Assembly (NCBI GenBank): GCA_030065205.1
Contig: JASJDN010000034.1
Location: forward strand, 1 to 36,996
DNA length: 36,996 bases
Direction: 5' to 3'
DNA from: Crocosphaera sp.
Lineage (GTDB): Bacteria; Cyanobacteriota; Cyanobacteriia; Cyanobacteriales; Microcystaceae
A program made the translations under genes and the position numbers. This document shows positions 7,731 to 15,914 of the stretch, piece after piece. The number at the start of each line of letters is the position of its first letter. The stretch's first letter is position 1. The notes under the pieces are model-generated. The model saw only the letters and a list, made by a program, of their open reading frames with translations. It had not been told where the DNA came from and ran no database searches.

Positions 7731-10256
7731 ATGCGTGCAGTGCTAATGGCTGGGGGATCGGGAACGCGGTTACGCCCATTGACCTGCGATTTGCCTAAGC
7801 CTATGGTACCCATATTAAATCGCCCCATTGCAGAACATATTATTAACTTACTCAAACGACATAACATTACAGAAATTATCGCTACGTTATACTATCTTCC
7901 CGATGTCATGCGGGATTATTTTCAAGACGGCAAGGATTTTGGAGTAGAAATAACCTACGCCGTCGAAGACGAACAACCCTTAGGAACGGCAGGATGCGTC
8001 AAAAACGTCGAAGACCTTTTACATAATACCTTTTTAGTCATTAGTGGGGATAGTATCACCGATTTTGATCTCCAAGGGGCGATCGCTTTTCATCGTCAAA
8101 AAAAGTCCAAAGCCACCCTTGTCTTGACTCGTGTTGCGAACCCCATGGAGTTTGGGGTTGTTATTACCGATAAAGATCAAAAAATTATCCGTTTCCTCGA
8201 AAAACCCTCCGCTAGTGAAATTTTCTCCGATACCGTTAACACCGGCACCTACATTTTAGAACCCGAAGTCCTTCAATACCTGCCCGCCAACGAAGAAAGC
8301 GACTTTTCTAAGGATTTATTTCCCCTTCTTCTCAACCGAGGGGAACCGATGTATGGTTACATCGCCGAAGGGTATTGGTGCGATGTCGGCCATTTAGATG
8401 CCTATCGAGAAGCCCAATACGATGCCCTAGAAAACAAAGTTAATCTCGATTTTGCTTATGACGAACAGTCTCCGGGGATTTGGTTGGGACAAAATACTTA
8501 TATTGACCCCACCGCTAAAATTGAGCCCCCGGCCTTGATTGGAGATAACTGTCGCATCGGTCCAGGGGTGATGATCGAACAGGGGTGTGTCATGGGGGAT
8601 AACGTGACCATTGGGGCAGCCTCAGACCTAAAACGACCCATTATTTGGAATGGGGTGACGGTGGGGGATGAATCCTATTTGGCCGCTTGCGTCATTGCCA
8701 GAGGAACCCGCATCGATCGCCGGGCCCAAGTGTTAGAAGGGGCGATTATCGGCCCGTTATCTATTCTGGGAGAAGAAGCACAAATTAGCTCAAATGTCCG
8801 AGTTTGGCCCAGTAAACGCATCGAATCAGGAGCTATCTTGAATATTAACTTAATTTGGGGTAGTACCGCTAATCGAAATCTCTTTGGTCAACGGGGAGTC
8901 ACAGGACTGGCCAATATCGATATTACCCCAGAATTTGCGGTGAAGTTGGGGGCAGCCTATGGATCAACCCTCAAAGCGGGATCACAAGTGGTCATATCAC
9001 GGGATCAACGGGGCTTTTCCCGCATGATTAGCCGTTCTTTGATTTCTGGGTTGATGTCCGTGGGGATTAATATCCAAAACCTCGAAGCCACCGCTATTCC
9101 TATCTCCCGTACCATGACTCCCAAATTAGGGGTATCCGGCGGGGTTCATTTACGGGCCCATCCCGATCGCACGGATCATATTCTCATCGAATTTTTTGAC
9201 GATCAAGGCATTAATATTTCTAAGTCCCAAGAAAAGAAAATCGAAGGGGCCTATTTTAAAGAAGATTTACGACGGGTAGGCATTCCTGACATTGGTAATA
9301 TGGCTTATCCAGCACAAGTTATCGATACCTATCGTGAAACCTTTGAGACGCAACTGGATATAGATAGCATTAATAACAGTGACCCCAAAATTGTCATTGA
9401 CTACGTTTATGGGGTGTCAGGGGCGATTTTACCCCAACTACTGACTAAATTTGGGTGTGATGCCATTGTCCTCAATGCCAGTTTACGTCAAACCACCGTT
9501 CCCACCGAGGAACGAGAATCCTTATTGCATCAACTAGGACAAGTCGTTGAAGCAGTGAAAGCCAATTTAGGGGCCCAAGTTTCGGCCAATGGGGAACAAT
9601 TTATTCTAGTGGATGAATCTGGCCTCTCCATACGCGGCGAATGGTTAACCGCTTTGATGGTGAATACCATCTTTACTGCTTATCCTCGCAGTACGGTAGT
9701 CGTTCCCGTAGAAGCTTCTAGCGCGGTAGAACAAATTGCCCGTCGTCACGATGGCAAAGTGATCCGTACGAAGTCTAATCCTACTGCTTTGATGGAAGCA
9801 GCACAAATGAATCCTAACGTCTCTTTAGGAGGAAGTGGGGACACTGGTTTCATCTTTCCGCAGTTGCACCCGGGGTTCGATGCCATGTTTAGTATAGCGA
9901 AACTGTTGGAAATGCTGGCTACTCAAGGGCGATCACTGGTACAAATTCAAGCAGAATTGCCTCGTATTTGTACTAAATCCTACGTTTTACGCTGTCCTTG
10001 GAAAGTTAAAGGCTCTCTAATGCGTTATTTAGTGGAAATTCACAATCCTGAACAACTAGAATTAATTGATGGGGTAAAAATTATTAATCCCCAAAATGAT
10101 AATTGGGTCTTAATTTTACCCGACGCGGGAGAACCTTTTGTGCATATTGTAGCTAATAGCGATGATCGAGAATGGGTCGATCTTAATATCAGAGAATATC
10201 GTCATAAAGTTCAATCATTTATTGAACAAGAACAAGGAGATTTAGTGAGTATGTAA
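7731..10256 (+). CDS. Mannose-1-P guanylyltransferase/phosphomannomutase-like fusion
   Basis: An 841-residue three-part protein. Residues 1-235 are a nucleotidyltransferase with the signature GGSGTRLRPLT at 8-18, KPM at 23-25 and GDSITDFD at 106-113; it should make a sugar nucleotide (probably GDP-mannose) from sugar-1-phosphate. Residues 250-375 are left-handed beta-helix hexapeptide repeats. Residues 385-841 have the phosphohexomutase fold (VVISRDQRGFSRMISRSL at 420-437). In the mutase half the usual phosphoserine loop (TASHNP) is replaced around 469-482 by SGGVHLRAHPDRTD, the DxDGDR metal loop is not recognisable around 617-630, and the sugar loop reads GGSGDTGFIFP. It therefore looks catalytically dead or altered. 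It has a strong GAGGAGG ribosome site and lies divergent from the InrS-like gene. Confidence 0.87.
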   Translation: MRAVLMAGGSGTRLRPLTCDLPKPMVPILNRPIAEHIINLLKRHNITEIIATLYYLPDVMRDYFQDGKDFGVEITYAVEDEQPLGTAGCVKNVEDLLHNTFLVISGDSITDFDLQGAIAFHRQKKSKATLVLTRVANPMEFGVVITDKDQKIIRFLEKPSASEIFSDTVNTGTYILEPEVLQYLPANEESDFSKDLFPLLLNRGEPMYGYIAEGYWCDVGHLDAYREAQYDALENKVNLDFAYDEQSPGIWLGQNTYIDPTAKIEPPALIGDNCRIGPGVMIEQGCVMGDNVTIGAASDLKRPIIWNGVTVGDESYLAACVIARGTRIDRRAQVLEGAIIGPLSILGEEAQISSNVRVWPSKRIESGAILNINLIWGSTANRNLFGQRGVTGLANIDITPEFAVKLGAAYGSTLKAGSQVVISRDQRGFSRMISRSLISGLMSVGINIQNLEATAIPISRTMTPKLGVSGGVHLRAHPDRTDHILIEFFDDQGINISKSQEKKIEGAYFKEDLRRVGIPDIGNMAYPAQVIDTYRETFETQLDIDSINNSDPKIVIDYVYGVSGAILPQLLTKFGCDAIVLNASLRQTTVPTEERESLLHQLGQVVEAVKANLGAQVSANGEQFILVDESGLSIRGEWLTALMVNTIFTAYPRSTVVVPVEASSAVEQIARRHDGKVIRTKSNPTALMEAAQMNPNVSLGGSGDTGFIFPQLHPGFDAMFSIAKLLEMLATQGRSLVQIQAELPRICTKSYVLRCPWKVKGSLMRYLVEIHNPEQLELIDGVKIINPQNDNWVLILPDAGEPFVHIVANSDDREWVDLNIREYRHKVQSFIEQEQGDLVSM

Positions 10257-10340
10257 GAGGAACATACAACTTTCTGAAAAAAAGTTAGAAAAGCATAAAA
10301 AAATTGTCTACATCGTTGAAAGTTTTCGGGACCCAACCAT

Positions 10341-11118
10341 TTAAAAAAAATCAAATTGTTCCTTGAATGAACTACGCTTATCCGCTATCGCGCTCGATAA
10401 GCGTTTCTGACGCTTCTTTGCCCCTAGTTGCCGCATACTTCCGCATAAGGTAGAGCTAGATAACTCTGCGTCTGTAGAGGACAGTTCCTGCCCCCTTGCC
10501 CAGTTTAAACACACCTGAGCAGATGCGACATCTCTATCGCAACTATAAAGGCATTTTTCGCAGTTGTGTTGTCGTTCTGCTAATGTCTTTTTCTTTTGAT
10601 GACCACAATTAGGACAAGTTTGAGATGGCTTAACTTTTCGGGTAGGAACCTCAACATAAAAACCACCTGCTTCGGTAATTTTACTTTTAATCAGTGATTT
10701 TAAATTACTGATTCCAACGTCAAGAATTGAGCGATTTAACCCTGTCTTTTGACGCTTTCTTTTGCTACCTGTTTTAGCTTTCTTGGTCATTCCTTTTAGG
10801 TTTAGTTTCTCAGTTGCCACCAAGCTATTAACGCTAACTATTTGTAAGGTTAGAAAGAGTTAACTTTCCATGATGTCCATTACTGTCTATTTTCCAGCCA
10901 GCTTTATCAGGATAAGTCCAACCTTTATATCTTCTCGAAGACTTGAGTTTTGGATAACCTGATTTAAGCTTAAAGAAACGTTGAAAGGCAAAATCAACTC
11001 GTTTTACAGTTGCTTGAAGCGCATGACTACCAAGTTCTTTATATTCTGGCCAATCCTTTTTAAACTCAGGTAAAGAATTTTGTTGGTCAAAATAATTAAT
11101 AGATTTACCAAACTTTAA
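10341..11118 (-). pseudogene. tnpB: IS200/IS605 tnpB remnant with internal deletion
   Basis: Two pieces of a TnpB (RNA-guided nuclease of IS605-type elements, ancestor of Cas12) lie in order on the minus strand. The N-terminal piece (about 11118 to the stop at 10834-10836) reads SINYFDQQNSLPEFKKDWPEY through GKLTLSNL, which is the usual helical/OB part. The C-terminal piece (10823-10341, another frame) starts near the RuvC-II glutamate (VATEKLNLKGM) and has the zinc ribbon (CPNCG...CEKC) and the RuvC-III DRD. The RuvC-I aspartate segment between them is missing and the true start is lost, so no active nuclease can be made. An 8-bp inverted repeat (10375-10382 with 10396-10403) near the 3' end may be the element's right-end hairpin. 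Confidence 0.85.
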
Positions 11119-11316
11119 AACTCAATATCGGCAGTTGCAGGATGTCTTAAAAGTTCGACAGCTAGAGTCATGAAAAAAGACTTTCCTGAGCAAGTAACAA
11201 AGTTTTATAAAGACAAAGTTTCTTTTTGGTCTAAGTCTTATTATGTTGCTTCTTCTGGTGGCGCACCTATTGAAAAGTTGAAAGAATATATCAAGAACCA
11301 AGATGCTCCTGTTTAA
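11119..11316 (+). pseudogene. tnpA: IS200-type tnpA C-terminal fragment
   Basis: An open stretch after a stop at 11116-11118 encodes CLKSSTARVMKKDFPEQV and then FWSKSYYVASSGGAPIEKLKEYIKNQ. This is the C-terminal end of a Y1 (HUH) transposase, including the helix that normally carries the catalytic tyrosine. The N-terminal part with the HUH motif is absent. It abuts the truncated tnpB 5' end on the other strand, so one deletion seems to have removed the divergent 5' ends of both genes. It is non-functional. Confidence 0.82.
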
Positions 11317-11348
11317 TTATTTTTCGGACATCGAGTCCTCAAATCATT

Positions 11349-11396
11349 GTGCTTTCCTTCCCCACTCTCAGCTTGCGGAGTGGGGAAGGAAAGCAC
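11349..11396. repeat. Perfect 19-bp inverted repeat with 10-base loop upstream of rpoZ
   Basis: Bases 11349-11367 are the exact reverse complement of 11378-11396, with loop TCAGCTTGCG. It lies 33 bp after the tnpA fragment and 65 bp before rpoZ. It may be the subterminal hairpin of the dead IS element, or a terminator insulating rpoZ from it. No T-run follows, which weighs against a simple intrinsic terminator. Confidence 0.8.
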
Positions 11397-11461
11397 TGTC
11401 GTTCAACAGAAAAGTCTGTTACACTAAGAGTTTACCGTAAATATAGGGGAAAAATATAATC

Positions 11462-11698
11462 ATGCAAAAAAAACATTCTTTTGATTCTTCTCAGGTTATG
11501 TATCGCGCACAAGAATTATTAGATGCTGCATCTAACCGTTATCGCATTACTGTACAAGTAGCTAATCGGGCTAAACGTCGTCGTTACGAAGAGTTTGATA
11601 GTATTGATGATCCTAATATGAAACCGGCAGTTCGTGCCATCATTGAAATGTCTGATGAACTAACACAACCAGAAATTATTAGTGATGTGAGATCGTAA
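11462..11698 (+). CDS. rpoZ: RNA polymerase omega subunit
   Basis: A 78-residue protein with the cyanobacterial omega layout: [32 protein letters not shown], then an acidic linker and [19 protein letters not shown]. Omega helps fold and assemble the beta-prime subunit, and in cyanobacteria it influences recruitment of the principal sigma factor. It is followed after five bases by a hypothetical gene and then a DUF1818 gene, forming a likely three-gene operon. An AGGGGAAA ribosome site precedes the ATG. Its upstream region is the decayed IS element and the 19-bp hairpin. Confidence 0.95.
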   Translation: MQKKHSFDSSQVMYRAQELLDAASNRYRITVQVANRAKRRRYEEFDSIDDPNMKPAVRAIIEMSDELTQPEIISDVRS

Positions 11699-11703
11699 TC
11701 AAA

Positions 11704-12321
11704 ATGATGAGAAAAACACTTATCCTCTCGAGGAAACACCAAAAATGGTTAGGGGTTTTTCTCCTCAGTCTGAGTGTCAGTTGGGGAATGATGCAGCTTG
11801 AATGGAATCAGTTTAAGGGTTGGGGTTTAAACAGCGTTAATGGTCAAACCCTCAGACCAGAACAAGCAGCAGAGATTATTTATGAGAAATTTCCTAACCT
11901 TCCCCAAGAAAATCAGTATCGTAGTGCAGAAACAGGGGAAATTAATGAAGAACACACCTTAATGAGTCGTTTTATCCGTTATCATAGGGATTTTAAACGA
12001 CGTTCTCCTCAGTACCGTTTAGATTGGAAAGTAACCTTTGCAGACTATTTAGGAGTGAATCAGTCTCCTAGAGAATCTAACTATCCAGGGTCTACCTTAG
12101 AAACTAATCCCTTAGAACGAGATGTCGAAGTCATTCGTCAACTGAGTCGTCGTCAACGTCAACAGTTAGTAGACTTATTGGTTGAAATTTATAACCCTCA
12201 ACCTCAAGCAAACACTAATCAACCTGTCCCAGAAGAAGAAACAGAAGCAACATCAGAACAGTCAACTCCCTCAACTCCGAGTTTATCTGAACCAGGAGAC
12301 GCTCAATTATTAGCACCCTAG
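11704..12321 (+). CDS. Hypothetical protein with N-terminal hydrophobic segment
   Basis: A 205-residue protein I do not recognise. It begins with a basic stretch (MMRKTLILSRKHQK), then a hydrophobic helix (WLGVFLLSLSVSWGMM), which is a signal peptide or membrane anchor, so most of it is probably outside the cytoplasm. The middle part has RPEQAAEIIYEKFPNLPQENQY and SRFIRYHRDFKRRSPQYRLDWKVTFADYLG, both well ordered and charged. Residues from about 165 are Gln/Pro/Glu/Ser/Thr-rich and likely disordered. The ATG at 11704 or the next one at 11707 could be the start. It sits in the rpoZ operon, but that gives no functional clue. Confidence 0.75.
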   Translation: MMRKTLILSRKHQKWLGVFLLSLSVSWGMMQLEWNQFKGWGLNSVNGQTLRPEQAAEIIYEKFPNLPQENQYRSAETGEINEEHTLMSRFIRYHRDFKRRSPQYRLDWKVTFADYLGVNQSPRESNYPGSTLETNPLERDVEVIRQLSRRQRQQLVDLLVEIYNPQPQANTNQPVPEEETEATSEQSTPSTPSLSEPGDAQLLAP

Positions 12322-12336
12322 TTTCAAGAAAAAGCA

Positions 12337-12705
12337 ATGGGCGATCGCATACTAAAAAAAGGTCAAGGGTGGCGATTAGGATGGAATCCTCAAGCACTTG
12401 CTTATCCCGGGTTAGTAGGGGGAGAAGATTGGGCGATGGAATTAACTGCAGTCGAATTTGCTGATTTTTGTCGTCTTTTTGAACAATTAGCTACCACCAT
12501 GAATCAGATGGCCGAAGAATTGATGGAAGAAGAAAGAATTGCTTGTGAAGCAGAAAGTGACTTATTGTGGTTAGAAGTGGAAGGATTTCCCCATGCTTAT
12601 TCGGTGAGGCTGATTTTAAATCAAGGTCGTTGCTGTGAAGGAAACTGGCCAGCAGAAGTAGTCAGAGAGTTATATCAAGAAATGCAAAAATTAAAGCACT
12701 TTTAA
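12337..12705 (+). CDS. DUF1818 family protein
   Basis: A 122-residue soluble protein starting MGDRILKKGQGWRLGWNPQA and followed by YPGLVGGEDWAMELT, the cyanobacterial DUF1818 pattern. A long helix (ADFCRLFEQLATTMNQMAEELMEEERIA) and the strands LLWLEVEGFPHAYSVRLIL follow, then a conserved-looking RCCEGNWPAEVVRELYQEM. The function is unknown. It starts 15 bp after the preceding gene on the same strand, which supports co-transcription with rpoZ. Its start overlaps a HIP1 octamer. Confidence 0.8.
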   Translation: MGDRILKKGQGWRLGWNPQALAYPGLVGGEDWAMELTAVEFADFCRLFEQLATTMNQMAEELMEEERIACEAESDLLWLEVEGFPHAYSVRLILNQGRCCEGNWPAEVVRELYQEMQKLKHF

Positions 12706-12708
12706 CTT

Positions 12709-12736
12709 GCTTTTTTGAAAACAATAGGTTTATAAT
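12709..12736 (+). promoter_or_regulatory. Promoter of tRNA-Pro
   Basis: A perfect -10 box TATAAT lies at 12731-12736, with TTGCTT at 12709-12714 as a -35 candidate (16-bp spacing). It starts just after the DUF1818 stop and ends 16 bp before the tRNA, the expected place for a short tRNA promoter. Confidence 0.65.
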
Positions 12737-12752
12737 AGGAGTCTGTGAATAT

Positions 12753-12826
12753 CGGGGCGTAGCGCAGCTTGGTAGCGCACTACTTTGGGGTAGTAGGGGT
12801 CGTGGGTTCAAATCCCGCCGCTCCGA
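12753..12826 (+). tRNA. tRNA-Pro (anticodon GGG)
   Basis: A 74-nt cloverleaf. Acceptor arm CGGGGCG pairs with CGCTCCG (one G-U). The D-arm is GCGC/GCGC around AGCTTGGTA. Anticodon stem CTACT/AGTAG encloses loop TTGGGGT, giving anticodon GGG (proline CCC/CCU codons). The T-arm is GTGGG/CCCGC with TTCAAAT. The discriminator base is A, and CCA is not encoded. All stems close, so the gene looks functional. Confidence 0.95.
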
Positions 12827-12838
12827 TTTAATAGGAAA

Positions 12839-12860
12839 AGCAAGATTAATTAATCTTGCT
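12839..12860. terminator. 22-bp palindrome after tRNA-Pro
   Basis: AGCAAGATTAA and its exact complement form a palindrome 13 bp after the tRNA, with AGGA/TCCT extending the pairing outward. It is a plausible terminator or 3' processing hairpin for the tRNA transcript. There is no real T-run, so the assignment is tentative. Confidence 0.5.
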
Positions 12861-13009
12861 GAAAATCCTAACTTTTAGTTCTTCAGTAACAAAACCCTAG
12901 ATTCTACGTTATACTGAGAGTTCGAGTTCAACTGGATCAATTACCCAAATTATTAACAAGTCCAGTGTCGTCGTCAAACACTGTCGTTTTATGTTGAGAA
13001 GAGATCGCC

Positions 13010-13237
13010 GTGGTTAGACAAGAAGGATCTAAAAAAGATACAAAACAAGCTAAAGGTGACACCAAAGCCAACAACTTTGTGGTGGAAACCAAAGAGGAAC
13101 TAGCCAAAGTGGTTTGGCCCTCCAGACAGCAACTCTTAAGTGAATCGGCTGCTGTCATTTTAATGGTAAGCCTAGTGGCTACTGTTATTTATCTTGTAGA
13201 TAACCTCTTTTCATGGGGATCAGGGAAGGTATTTTAA
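13010..13237 (+). CDS. secE: Preprotein translocase subunit SecE
   Basis: A 75-residue protein of the short, single-helix SecE type. A charged Lys-rich N-terminus is followed by the conserved amphipathic ETKEELAKVVWPSRQQLLSES and one transmembrane helix (AAVILMVSLVATVIYLVDNLF). SecE clamps the SecY channel in plasma and thylakoid membranes. The start is GTG at 13010 with AGAAGAG upstream. Its last base is shared with the nusG start codon (TAATG), showing translational coupling. The order secE-nusG-rplK-rplA-rplJ-rplL is the standard bacterial cluster. Confidence 0.94.
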   Translation: MVRQEGSKKDTKQAKGDTKANNFVVETKEELAKVVWPSRQQLLSESAAVILMVSLVATVIYLVDNLFSWGSGKVF

Positions 13238-13857
13238 TGAGTTTTGCTCACGATCACACACCCGAACCAGAACAACAGCAAGAACAACCGAAACGCGCAG
13301 CCCGTTGGTATGCCGTACAGGTAGCCTCTGGTTGTGAAAAGCGAGTCAAAAACAACCTAGAACAACGGATTCAAACCCTGGACGTAGCGGATCGAATTTT
13401 ACAGATTCAAATTCCCAAAACCCCAACCGTCAAAGTCCGTAAAGATGGAAGTCGTCAACAAGGGGAAGAAAAAGTTTTTCCTGGCTACGTTTTAGTGAAG
13501 ATGATCATGGACGATGATGCTTGGTTAGTGGTTAAAAATACCCCCAACGTCATCAACTTCGTCGGTTCAGAACAAAGACGGGCTTATGGTCGAGGCCGAG
13601 GTCACGTTAAACCCCTTCCCCTGAGTCCCTCAGAAGTGGAAAGAATCTTTCGGCAAGCAGAACAACCAGAACCCGTTGTTAAGATTGATATGGAAATCGG
13701 CGACAAAATTCTGGTACTTTCAGGGCCCTTTAAAGATTTTGAAGGAGAAGTGGTAGAAGTCAGTTCTGAACGAAACAAACTTCGGGCGTTACTCTCCATT
13801 TTTGGACGAGATACCCCGGTTGAACTCGAATTTAACCAAGTTGAGAAACAAAACTAG
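13237..13857 (+). CDS. nusG: Transcription termination/antitermination factor NusG
   Basis: A 206-residue protein. The NGN domain (about 28-140) reads [23 protein letters not shown], then [11 protein letters not shown] and [10 protein letters not shown]. The C-terminal KOW domain (about 153-205) has [21 protein letters not shown]. NusG binds RNA polymerase, controls pausing and links it to Rho or the ribosome. A longer frame from 13213 is open, but its extra residues lie inside secE and are not family-like. The ATG at 13237, overlapping the secE stop and preceded by AGGGAAGG, is the start. rplK follows after two bases. Confidence 0.95.
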   Translation: MSFAHDHTPEPEQQQEQPKRAARWYAVQVASGCEKRVKNNLEQRIQTLDVADRILQIQIPKTPTVKVRKDGSRQQGEEKVFPGYVLVKMIMDDDAWLVVKNTPNVINFVGSEQRRAYGRGRGHVKPLPLSPSEVERIFRQAEQPEPVVKIDMEIGDKILVLSGPFKDFEGEVVEVSSERNKLRALLSIFGRDTPVELEFNQVEKQN

Positions 13858-13859
13858 CG

Positions 13860-14285
13860 ATGGCCAAGAAAGTTGTTGCCTTAATTAAACTAGCCCTTCC
13901 TGCGGGAAAGGCCAACCCCGCTCCTCCCGTTGGTCCAGCCTTGGGTCAACACGGGGTCAATATCATGGCATTTTGTAAAGAATACAATGCCAAAACCTCC
14001 GATCAAGCAGGAATGGTCATTCCTGTCGAAATTTCCGTTTTTGAAGACCGCAGTTTTACCTTTGTCCTCAAAACCCCTCCTGCTTCCGTGTTAATTCGCA
14101 AAGCAGCCGGTATCGAAAGAGGATCAGCCCAACCCAATAACCAAAAAGTGGGCAGTATTACCCGCGATCAACTCAAAGAAATCGCTCAAACCAAAATGCC
14201 CGACCTCAATGCCAACGACATTGACGCGGCCATGAACATTGTGGAAGGAACCGCCCGTAATATGGGTGTTACCATCAAAGATTAA
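13860..14285 (+). CDS. rplK: 50S ribosomal protein L11
   Basis: A 141-residue L11 of standard length. The N-terminal domain has [25 protein letters not shown], the segment that contacts EF-G and the stalk base. The C-terminal rRNA-binding domain ends [17 protein letters not shown]. It begins two bases after nusG and has only a poor ribosome site of its own, so it is probably read by coupling. L11 organises the GTPase-associated centre of 23S rRNA. Confidence 0.97.
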   Translation: MAKKVVALIKLALPAGKANPAPPVGPALGQHGVNIMAFCKEYNAKTSDQAGMVIPVEISVFEDRSFTFVLKTPPASVLIRKAAGIERGSAQPNNQKVGSITRDQLKEIAQTKMPDLNANDIDAAMNIVEGTARNMGVTIKD

Positions 14286-14300
14286 TTAACGATTAAATTA

Positions 14301-14348
14301 ACCCAGGAGGGGAGAAGCGTAAGCTTCGTTAGGACCCCAGGAGGAACT
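14301..14348 (+). promoter_or_regulatory. rplA leader with duplicated Shine-Dalgarno
   Basis: The 63-bp gap before rplA contains CCCAGGAGG twice (about 14302-14310 and 14336-14344), flanking a small hairpin (GAAGC-GTAA-GCTTC, about 14313-14326). Only the second copy is correctly spaced for rplA. The first may be a relic of duplication or a standby ribosome site. Confidence 0.5.
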
Positions 14349-15068
14349 ATGCCTGTAAAACTCTCAAAACGCATCAAAGCAGCCTTAGAAAAGATCGATC
14401 AAGATAAAGTGTATGAGCCGTTAGAAGCCTTAACACTCCTCAAAGAAACGGCTACTGCTAAATTTAACGAATCAGCAGAAGCTCATATTCGTCTTGGTAT
14501 CGACCCTAAATATACCGACCAACAATTACGGACAACGGTTTCCCTCCCCAAAGGAACCGGTCAAGAAATCAGAGTGGCCGTTATTGCCAGAGGGGAAAAA
14601 GTTCAAGAAGCCAGTAACGCCGGGGCCGATATTTTCGGTTCTGAAGAATTAATCGATGAAATCCAAAAAGGAATGATGGATTTCGAGGTCTTAATTGCTA
14701 CCCCTGATATGATGCCCAAAGTCGCCAAATTGGGGCGTTTATTGGGTCCCCGTGGCTTGATGCCCTCACCCAAAGGGGGAACCGTTACCGCCGACCTCGA
14801 AACCGCCATTAACGAATTTAAAGCGGGGAAATTAGAATTTAGGGCTGACCGAACCGGCATCGTTCATGTTATGTTTGGAAAGGCATCATTTTCCCCCGAA
14901 GACTTGCTGGCTAATCTCAAAGCCTTACAAGAAACCATCGACAGACAACGCCCTGCGGGGGCAAAAGGCCGCTACTGGCGTAGTGTGTTTGTGTCTGCTT
15001 CGATGGGACCATCGATTCAAGTCGATATCAGTGCCTTACGAGACTTAAAACTCGAAGGCCAAGCGTAA
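14349..15068 (+). CDS. rplA: 50S ribosomal protein L1
   Basis: A 239-residue L1 of typical bacterial length. Recognisable parts are [40 protein letters not shown] at the start, then the domain-II segment [31 protein letters not shown] and the closing [21 protein letters not shown]1 forms the mobile stalk at the E site and in many bacteria represses its own mRNA. It follows rplK on the same strand and precedes the long L10 leader. Confidence 0.97.
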   Translation: MPVKLSKRIKAALEKIDQDKVYEPLEALTLLKETATAKFNESAEAHIRLGIDPKYTDQQLRTTVSLPKGTGQEIRVAVIARGEKVQEASNAGADIFGSEELIDEIQKGMMDFEVLIATPDMMPKVAKLGRLLGPRGLMPSPKGGTVTADLETAINEFKAGKLEFRADRTGIVHVMFGKASFSPEDLLANLKALQETIDRQRPAGAKGRYWRSVFVSASMGPSIQVDISALRDLKLEGQA

Positions 15069-15094
15069 CAACTAAAAAAATAAACTTTGGTTTA

Positions 15095-15145
15095 TACCGA
15101 AGACAGCAGGAGCAAAACTTGCTTAAATATCCTGCCGAGGTTGAA
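15095..15145 (+). promoter_or_regulatory. Ribosomal protein L10 leader
   Basis: The rplA-rplJ gap contains ACCGAAGACAGCAGGAGC, a short arm, and CCTGCCGAGGTTGA. GCAGG pairs with CCTGC and the ACCGAAGACA/GCCGAGGT internal parts match the known L10-leader consensus. In this element the L10(L12)4 complex binds its own mRNA to limit rplJ-rplL expression. Two terminator-like hairpins lie between it and rplJ, consistent with control of read-through. Confidence 0.85.
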
Positions 15146-15166
15146 GCCTGAAGCCATAAAACCCAG

Positions 15167-15195
15167 AAAAATAGTAGGTTTTTCCGACTATTTTT
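15167..15195 (+). promoter_or_regulatory. First hairpin after L10 leader
   Basis: AAAAATAGT (15167-15175) pairs exactly with ACTATTTTT (15187-15195) around an 11-base loop. The 3' arm itself ends in five T residues. It resembles a weak terminator or an alternative fold of the leader. Confidence 0.5.
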
Positions 15196-15215
15196 GTGAT
15201 GGGATTCGACTTCAG

Positions 15216-15247
15216 CCCCGGCAAAAAAGCTAGGGGTTTATTTTTTT
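15216..15247 (+). terminator. Attenuator-like terminator before rplJ
   Basis: CCCCGGC (15216-15222) pairs with GCT-A-GGGG (15229-15236, one bulge) around AAAAAA, and is followed by TTTATTTTTTT. This is a good intrinsic terminator placed 11 bp before the rplJ ribosome site (AAGGAGGTGAG), inside an operon. The position suggests transcription attenuation under control of the L10 leader. Confidence 0.65.
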
Positions 15248-15273
15248 CCCAAAATCAAGGAGGTGAGAGCAGA

Positions 15274-15840
15274 ATGGGAAGAACCAGGGAAAATAAAGCA
15301 ACGGTGATCGCCGATATCAAGGAACTCTTGAGTGAAGCGCAATTAGGCTTTGTGATTGATTATCAAGGTCTATCCGTTGCCGAAATTACCGAACTGCGGA
15401 ACCGCCTACGGCCCAGTGGGGCAATCTGTAAGGTGACTAAAAACACCTTAATGGAACAAGCCGTCACTGGTGACGAAGCATGGGAACCCATGACCAACTT
15501 TTTAAAAGGGTCATCAGCCTTTGTCCTAGTTAAAGATGACGTAGGTAGCGCAGTGAGGGCTTATCAGTCCTTCAAAAAAGACACCAAAAAAACCGAGTTT
15601 CGCGGTGGTGTTATGCAAGGGCAGGCTCTGAACGAAGAGCAGGTTAAGGCGATCGCTGATTTACCGTCCAAAGAAGAACTGATCGCACAGGTTGCTGGCG
15701 CGATTAATTCCATCGCCACCAAGTTGGCCGTTGGGGTCAACGAAGTACCCACTTCTATCGGACGGGGTATCAACGACATCCCGAACTCGTTGGGTCGGGT
15801 TATGGCTGCTATGGCGGCCAGAGAAGAAGGGAATGGTTAA
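15274..15840 (+). CDS. rplJ: 50S ribosomal protein L10
   Basis: A 188-residue L10 with the family start MGRTRENKATVIADIKELLSEAQLGFVIDYQGLSV and the LRPSGAICKVTKNTLMEQAV rRNA-binding segment. The C-terminal helix that carries L7/L12 dimers ends NSLGRVMAAMAAREEG. An open frame from 15196 includes leader and terminator sequence and is not the real start. The ATG at 15274 follows a strong AAGGAGGTGAG site. L10 anchors the L7/L12 stalk. Confidence 0.96.
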   Translation: MGRTRENKATVIADIKELLSEAQLGFVIDYQGLSVAEITELRNRLRPSGAICKVTKNTLMEQAVTGDEAWEPMTNFLKGSSAFVLVKDDVGSAVRAYQSFKKDTKKTEFRGGVMQGQALNEEQVKAIADLPSKEELIAQVAGAINSIATKLAVGVNEVPTSIGRGINDIPNSLGRVMAAMAAREEGNG

Positions 15841-15914
15841 ACAACATTCCCCAACTGATTTATCTTGTTTGTCCAATTATCCACTTTTTTCATTCATTTT
15901 CAAGGAGTTAAATT

